Of a DNA stretch of 64,000 bases, positions 60,259 to 64,000 are shown piece by piece. Numbering within the stretch: the first letter of the stretch is position 1; each line of letters opens with the position of its first letter. Location: NCBI RefSeq assembly GCF_031143425.1, contig NC_090441.1, positions 223,382,928-223,446,927 on the forward strand, written 5' to 3'. The position numbers and the translations under genes are program-made. Below the pieces are notes generated by a model. That model did not search any database. It was not told the DNA's origin and was given only the letters and a program-made list of their open reading frames with translations. This DNA comes from Pleurodeles waltl. Its lineage: Eukaryota; Chordata; Amphibia; Caudata; Salamandridae.

Positions 60259-61078
60259 GTCTCCCTTTTGCTGCTCTGCTGCTCCTCTGTTGCTTCTGTG
60301 TGTTCTGATTAAATACAGGAATGTTTGCCCCATTTTACCGCCTGCTCTGACCCAGGCATTCAATTTTGATGCAAATCAGGCTGTGCGTCATTTTCTGGCT
60401 CCGCCTCCCGGCAGTGCGTAATTTTTGCCCGAAAACATAAATACGACGCACGGCCGTTTAAGTCATTTTATGGACAGAAACGTCTACCTTGCATATGATT
60501 AACGCAAGGCGGGTTGCCGCATCCAAAAAATGACGCACACAGCAGAATTTTGTTGTCCGTGGGCTCGGGCGTCAAAGTTTAAATACGGGGCAACGTTTGT
60601 GCTGAATGTGCGTCAAAAGATTTGACACACATTCGGCGCAGACAGAGTATAAATATGCCCCATAGAGTCATTTTTTGCACGGGAACACCTACCTTGCATC
60701 TCATTAAGGCAAGATAGGTTTCCACTTCCAAAAAAATGACTTTAACTCCATAAATTTGGCGTTAGACGGGCCTAGCACCAAAGTATAAATATGGAGTTAG
60801 TTTCACACCGAATTAGAGTAAAAAAAAAAATGATGCTAATTCACTGCAAACAGAGTATAAATATGCCCCTTAGCATAAAAAAATGACGCTAATCTGGTTG
60901 GTCATTTATTTTGACTCTAACCTACCTAACGTCATTTATTTTACGCTAGCCTACCCTTTACTCCGGCTTGCACCATTCCATAAATATGGTGCCAAGGTGG
61001 TGCAAGCTGGTGCAAAGCTTTTTGGTGCAAAACTGCGTTAGTGCAGTTTTGCACCAAAAAGTATAAATAAGGCCCTGA

Positions 61079-61255
61079 GGTTATGGTTAGCAGAGCCTCA
61101 GTTATACAGTTAGGCACCACACAGGGAACACACATAGGGCACACTTTATGAGCAATGGGGTCCTGTCTAGCAGTATCCCAGTGACACAGGAAAAACAATC
61201 ATACATACAAGTAAAAATGGGGGTAACATGCCAGGCAAGATGGTACTTTCCTACA
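61079..61255 (-). mobile_element. LTR copy C, remaining 5' part
   Basis: The sequence continues LTR C after the 18-kb insertion: GGTTATGGTTAGCAGAGCC, CACTTTATGAGCAATGGGG, and the terminal GGTAACATGCCAGGCAAGATGG...TTTCCTACA. The TGA at 61076-61078 is the second copy of the target duplication. Confidence 0.85.
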
Positions 61256-61494
61256 GTTGTGCATTGTCACTTACTCATTAAAATGAGCCTAAGTGTTGCA
61301 CTTCATCTGTAATGACACATGTCAAAATGGCTGGGATGTCCAGGCTCTGTAGGGCTACCACGCTGTCACCACATCTGACCCCATTGTGTTGGGAGGATAT
61401 GTAATGTCTCCTCTAGTGATAGCACACTAATACAAAGGTGCACTACAGAACACATGGTACATACATACTGAGCATCAGTTTGGATTCCAAAATA
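61256..61494. other. Probable intron of the third Harbinger transposase, left of Tc1
   Basis: Non-coding sequence between LTR C and the Tc1 element, continuing at 63060-63259 to the acceptor. Confidence 0.4.
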
Positions 61495-63057
61495 CAGGGA
61501 GTGCAGAATTATTAGGCAAATTAGTATTTTGACCACATCATCCTCTTTATGCATGTTGTCTTACTCCAAGCTGTATAGGCTGGAAAGCCTACTACCAATT
61601 AAGCATATTAGGTGATGTGCATCTCTGTAATGAGAAGGGGTGTGGTCTAATGACATCAACACCCTATATCAGGTGTGCATAATTATTAGGCAACTTCCTT
61701 TCCTTTGGCAAAATGGGTCAAAAGAAGGACTTGACAGGCTCCGAAAAGTCAAAAATAGTGAGATATCTTGCAGAGGGATGCAGCACTCTTAAAATTGCAA
61801 AGCTTCTGAAGCGTGATCATCGAACAATCAAGCGTTTCATTCAAAATAGTCAACAGGGTCGCAAGAAGCGTGTGGAAAAACCAAGGCGCAAAATAACTGC
61901 CCATGAACTGAGAAAAGTCAAGCGTGCAGCTGCCACGATGCCACCTGCCACCAGTTTGGCCATATTTCAGAGCTGCAACATCACTGGAGTGCCCAAAAGC
62001 ACAAGGTGTGCAATACTCAGAGACATGGCCAAGGTAAGAAAGGCTGAAAGACGACCACCACTGAACAAGACACACAAGCTGAAACGTCAAGACTGGGCCA
62101 AGAAATATCTCAAGACTGATTTTTCTAAGGTTTTATGGACTGATGAAATGAGAGTGAGTCTTGATGGGCCAGATGGATGGGCCCGTGGCTGGATTGGTAA
62201 AGGGCAGAGAGCTCCAGTCCGACTCAGACGCCAGCAAGGTGGAGGTGGAGTACTGGTTTGGGCTGGTATCATCAAAGATGAGCTTATGGGGCCTTTTCGG
62301 GTTGAGGATGGAGTCAAGCTCAACTCTCAGTCCTACTGCCAGTTCCTGGAAGACACCTTCTTCAAGCAGTGGTACAGGAAGAAGTCTGCATCCTTCAAGA
62401 AAAACATGATTTTAATGCAGGACAATGCTCCATCACACGCGTCCAAGTACTCCACAGCGTGGCTGGCAAGAAAGGGTATAAAAGAAGGAAATCTAATGAC
62501 ATGGCCTCCTTGTTCACCAGATCTGAACCCCATTGAGAACCTGTGGTCCATCATCAAATGTGAGATTTACAAGGAGGGAAAACAGTACACCTCTCTGAAC
62601 AGTGTCTGGGAGGCTGTGGTTGCTGCTGCACGCAATGTTGATGGTGAACAGATCAAAACACTGACAGAATCCATGGATGGCAGGCTTTTTTAGTGTCCTT
62701 GCAAAGAAAGGTGGCTATATTGGTCACTGATTTGTTTTTGTTTTGTTTTTGAATGTCAGAAATGTATATTTGTGAATGTTGAGATGTTATATTGGTTTCA
62801 CTGGTAATAATAAATAATTGAAATGGGTATATATTTTTTTTTGTTAAGTTGCCTAATAATTATGCACAGTAATAGTCACCTGCACACACAGATATCCCCC
62901 TAACATAGCTAAAACTAAAAACAAACTAAAAACTACTTCCAAAAATATTCAGCTTTGATATTAATGAGTTTTTTGGGTTCATTGAGAACATGGTTGTTGT
63001 TCAATAATAAAATTAATCCTCAAAAATACAACTTGCCTAATAATTCTGCACTCCCTG
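61495..63057 (+). mobile_element. Tc1/mariner transposon, apparently intact (1563 bp)
   Basis: It starts CAGGGAGTGCAGAATTATTA and ends in the inverse, flanked by the TA duplication (61493-61494, 63058-63059). Each end has a second inner copy of the repeat (GTGCATAATTATTAGGCAAC near 61674-61693; inverse near 62848-62868), about 175-185 bp from the outer one. This is the IR/DR layout known from Sleeping Beauty-like elements. The transposase frame is uninterrupted. It is inserted in a Harbinger remnant and is likely among the youngest insertions here. Confidence 0.95.
61713..62693 (+). CDS. Tc1/mariner transposase, full-length frame
   Basis: The frame of 326 codons starts at the first ATG 218 bp inside the element and ends at TAG 364 bp before its end. 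The N-terminus (residues 5-110) has two helix-turn-helix regions of the paired type (SEKSKIVRYLAEGCSTLKIA, LKRDHRTIKRFIQ) joined by a basic GRKKRVEKPRRK. The catalytic domain shows D144 (WTDE), a Gly-rich segment (QQGGGGVLVWAGI), D237 (MQDNAPSHAS) and E275 (PDLNPIENLW). By my count 37 residues lie between D237 and E275, so it is DD37E rather than the DD34E of Tc1 itself. It cuts and pastes the element at TA sites. All key residues are present, so activity is plausible but untested. Confidence 0.95.
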   Translation: MGQKKDLTGSEKSKIVRYLAEGCSTLKIAKLLKRDHRTIKRFIQNSQQGRKKRVEKPRRKITAHELRKVKRAAATMPPATSLAIFQSCNITGVPKSTRCAILRDMAKVRKAERRPPLNKTHKLKRQDWAKKYLKTDFSKVLWTDEMRVSLDGPDGWARGWIGKGQRAPVRLRRQQGGGGVLVWAGIIKDELMGPFRVEDGVKLNSQSYCQFLEDTFFKQWYRKKSASFKKNMILMQDNAPSHASKYSTAWLARKGIKEGNLMTWPPCSPDLNPIENLWSIIKCEIYKEGKQYTSLNSVWEAVVAAARNVDGEQIKTLTESMDGRLF

Positions 63058-63259
63058 TATATGTCCCAGGTCCTTGAGCCAATACCCAAGATTGTCATTT
63101 TCAACAACACAGTGCTAAGAAAACTTTGCACAAGGCCAGGAACTCACACCATACCACAAACACGTATGAGATACAACCAAATCAAAATAACAACTGCCAT
63201 GCCACATGACAAACCTATTGCGAGCCTAAACAACAACTTACACCTTCTATCTTTTGCAG

Positions 63260-63678
63260 GGGATCAGGGTTATGGCATACAGCCGTAGATGATGACCCCA
63301 TTTGCAAACCTAAGCACAGCAGCAGAGCGTGCATACAATGAGCGACACTGTAAAACATGCAATATTGTGGAAAAGACATTTGGCATACTGAAAACAAGAT
63401 TCAGGTGCCTAGACCTCACAGGAGGCAGCCTTCTATGTGCCCTACACATTGTGTGCAAAATCATCCTGCCATGTGCTATCCTGCACAACATATGTGTGAG
63501 TATGAATGCTCAAATGTATGACCAGGAAGATAACCTGCCTGAGGAGGAGGAGGGTGGTGGTGACGATATGGAGGGGGAACAGTACAGCACAGCTGCTGGG
63601 GTACTCTGGAGACAGCACATAGTTGGCAACTTTTATTCTCAAGAACCACTGAATTCACCTTGTCAATTTTGTAAATAA
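63260..63678 (+). pseudogene. Harbinger transposase, last exon (third copy)
   Basis: The acceptor TCTTTTGCAG precedes GDQGYGIQP, then TAG (63286-63288) where the other copy has TGG (Trp). After it come MMTPFANLSTAAERAYNE, NIVEKTFGILKTRFRCLD with the catalytic Glu kept, and HIVCKIILPCAILHNICV. An acidic tail (DNLPEEEEGGGDD) leads to the stop TAA at 63676-63678, which itself overlaps an AATAAA (63675-63680). Phase at the acceptor agrees with the donor of the copy at 59.5 kb. The first exon is not in the adjacent sequence, which is occupied by LTR C. Confidence 0.8.
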
Positions 63679-63680
63679 AC

Positions 63681-64000
63681 ACTTCACTAATACAACCAAT
63701 CCTGCTCTGGTCTTTTAAATCTCCACTACACATAGCATAGGAATGTGAGTCAAAAGTCAGGGATCATGTTACAAATAGGAATCTGATAAGTACTGTTGCA
63801 ACATCATATGTGATGTGTAAGATTGTACTGCCACCATCACATACATCACTAACAGCCTCATCACTGGTATATGACAACTGAAGGACACAATATATGGATC
63901 ACTATATATTTTGCACATCCACGCTGCCTATTTGTTAGTCAATAGGTCATCAGACACAACTACATCATGTCCAAATAGGATGGATGCAAGGGGCCCACAC
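63681..64000. other. 3' flank of Harbinger remnant, no gene recognised
   Basis: No supported feature up to the window edge. Confidence 0.4.

Larger units (their letters stand above)
44172..60660. mobile_element. Inner Harbinger transposon carrying three genes (16.5 kb with insertions)
   Basis: The ends GGGGCCATATTTATAC and GTATAAATATGCCC carry subterminal repeats of the GCGCAG/GACGCA type. CAT on both sides (44169-44171, 60661-60663) is the likely target duplication. Inside are Myb-like gene A (plus), gene B with a Myb-like domain (minus) and a HARBI1-type transposase (minus), convergent. After subtracting LTR B and the MITE at 51170 the element would be about 12.8 kb, large for this superfamily. 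Whether all three genes were present at insertion is an inference from the uninterrupted ends. Confidence 0.7.
43302..60869 (+). mobile_element. Middle Harbinger-family element (nested)
   Basis: The start GGGGCATATTTATAC at 43302 and end GTATAAATATGCCCC at 60869 are bounded by TTA on each side (43299-43301, 60870-60872). Its own sequence is a MITE with the usual internal blocks (CCAATGGCCA, ACCTGGGATGAAGTCC, CCATGG dyad). Its left part is disordered, with several partial repeat starts between 43302 and 43510, so there may be a further rearrangement. It is interrupted by the gene-bearing element. Confidence 0.6.
43078..61075 (-). mobile_element. Outer Harbinger-family element with nested insertions
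   Basis: The left end GGGGCATATTTATAC and right end GTATAAATAAGGCCC are inverted repeats of the MITE family. TGA occurs on both sides (43075-43077, 61076-61078). Only the two flanks (43078-43301 and 60870-61075) belong to this element itself. Removing what lies between leaves a small non-coding MITE in reverse orientation, with the left flank in the right-end style (CTCTGTTTGCACC, AACTCC) and the right flank in the left-end style (GGTGCAAAACTGCG). Confidence 0.8.

Noticed and set aside
59567..60312. Plus-strand frames opposite the Harbinger transposase
   Set aside because: They are mirror frames of the minus-strand transposase, which has the recognised motifs.
1..64000. tRNA, rRNA, snRNA and host exon candidates
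   Set aside because: No cloverleaf, rRNA core or conserved host protein motif was seen by eye; a covariance-model search (tRNAscan/Infernal) and translated search would settle it.

Overview
The window looks like non-coding, transposon-packed DNA from a very large vertebrate genome. The repeat types suggest a urodele amphibian: Harbinger transposons and their MITEs whose ends begin with a CATATTTATAC motif, LTRs of about 3 kb, L2/CR1-type LINEs, chromovirus-like Ty3/gypsy remnants, a hAT MITE and a young Tc1/mariner. I would guess a newt related to Pleurodeles, from memory of the Harbinger expansion reported there; nothing in the window proves the species. I found no host protein-coding gene, no rRNA or tRNA, and no bacterial or CRISPR features. 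All coding potential belongs to mobile elements and most is broken.

0-12 kb: an L2/CR1-like LINE is split by a complete solo LTR (1063-4001, 5-bp duplication CATGT). It is followed by a decayed Harbinger with a convergent transposase and Myb-like gene, an 860-base purine-rich tract, a zinc-knuckle-like scrap and a gypsy protease remnant. 12-33 kb: four Harbinger MITEs, a 2.7-kb 3'-complete L2 LINE (minus strand), a gypsy pol remnant interrupted by a MITE, a hAT MITE that contains its own poly-A retroposon, a degenerate tandem repeat, an L2 3' fragment, a fold-back MITE and a gypsy gag/protease remnant. 33.7-43 kb: four long LTRs in alternating orientation (+,-,+,-).

43-61 kb: this is the most informative region. 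The last LTR is split by a Harbinger-family insertion (43078-61075, duplication TGA). That insertion holds a second one (43302-60869, TTA), which holds a 16.5-kb gene-bearing Harbinger (44172-60660, CAT). The innermost element carries three genes rather than the usual two: a two-exon Myb-like gene A on the plus strand whose frame is fully open across a phase-matched intron, a three-exon gene B on the minus strand with a Myb/SANT-like N-terminus, and a minus-strand HARBI1-type transposase that is dead. The gene A intron has since received another solo LTR (46077-49092, duplication AATGC).

61-64 kb: an apparently intact Tc1/mariner (61495-63057) with an uninterrupted 326-residue transposase and IR/DR-type ends sits in the intron of another Harbinger transposase remnant. 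The insertion order can be read from the nesting: LTR C, then outer, middle and inner Harbinger, then LTR B in the gene A intron. The Tc1 insertion is independent and probably young.
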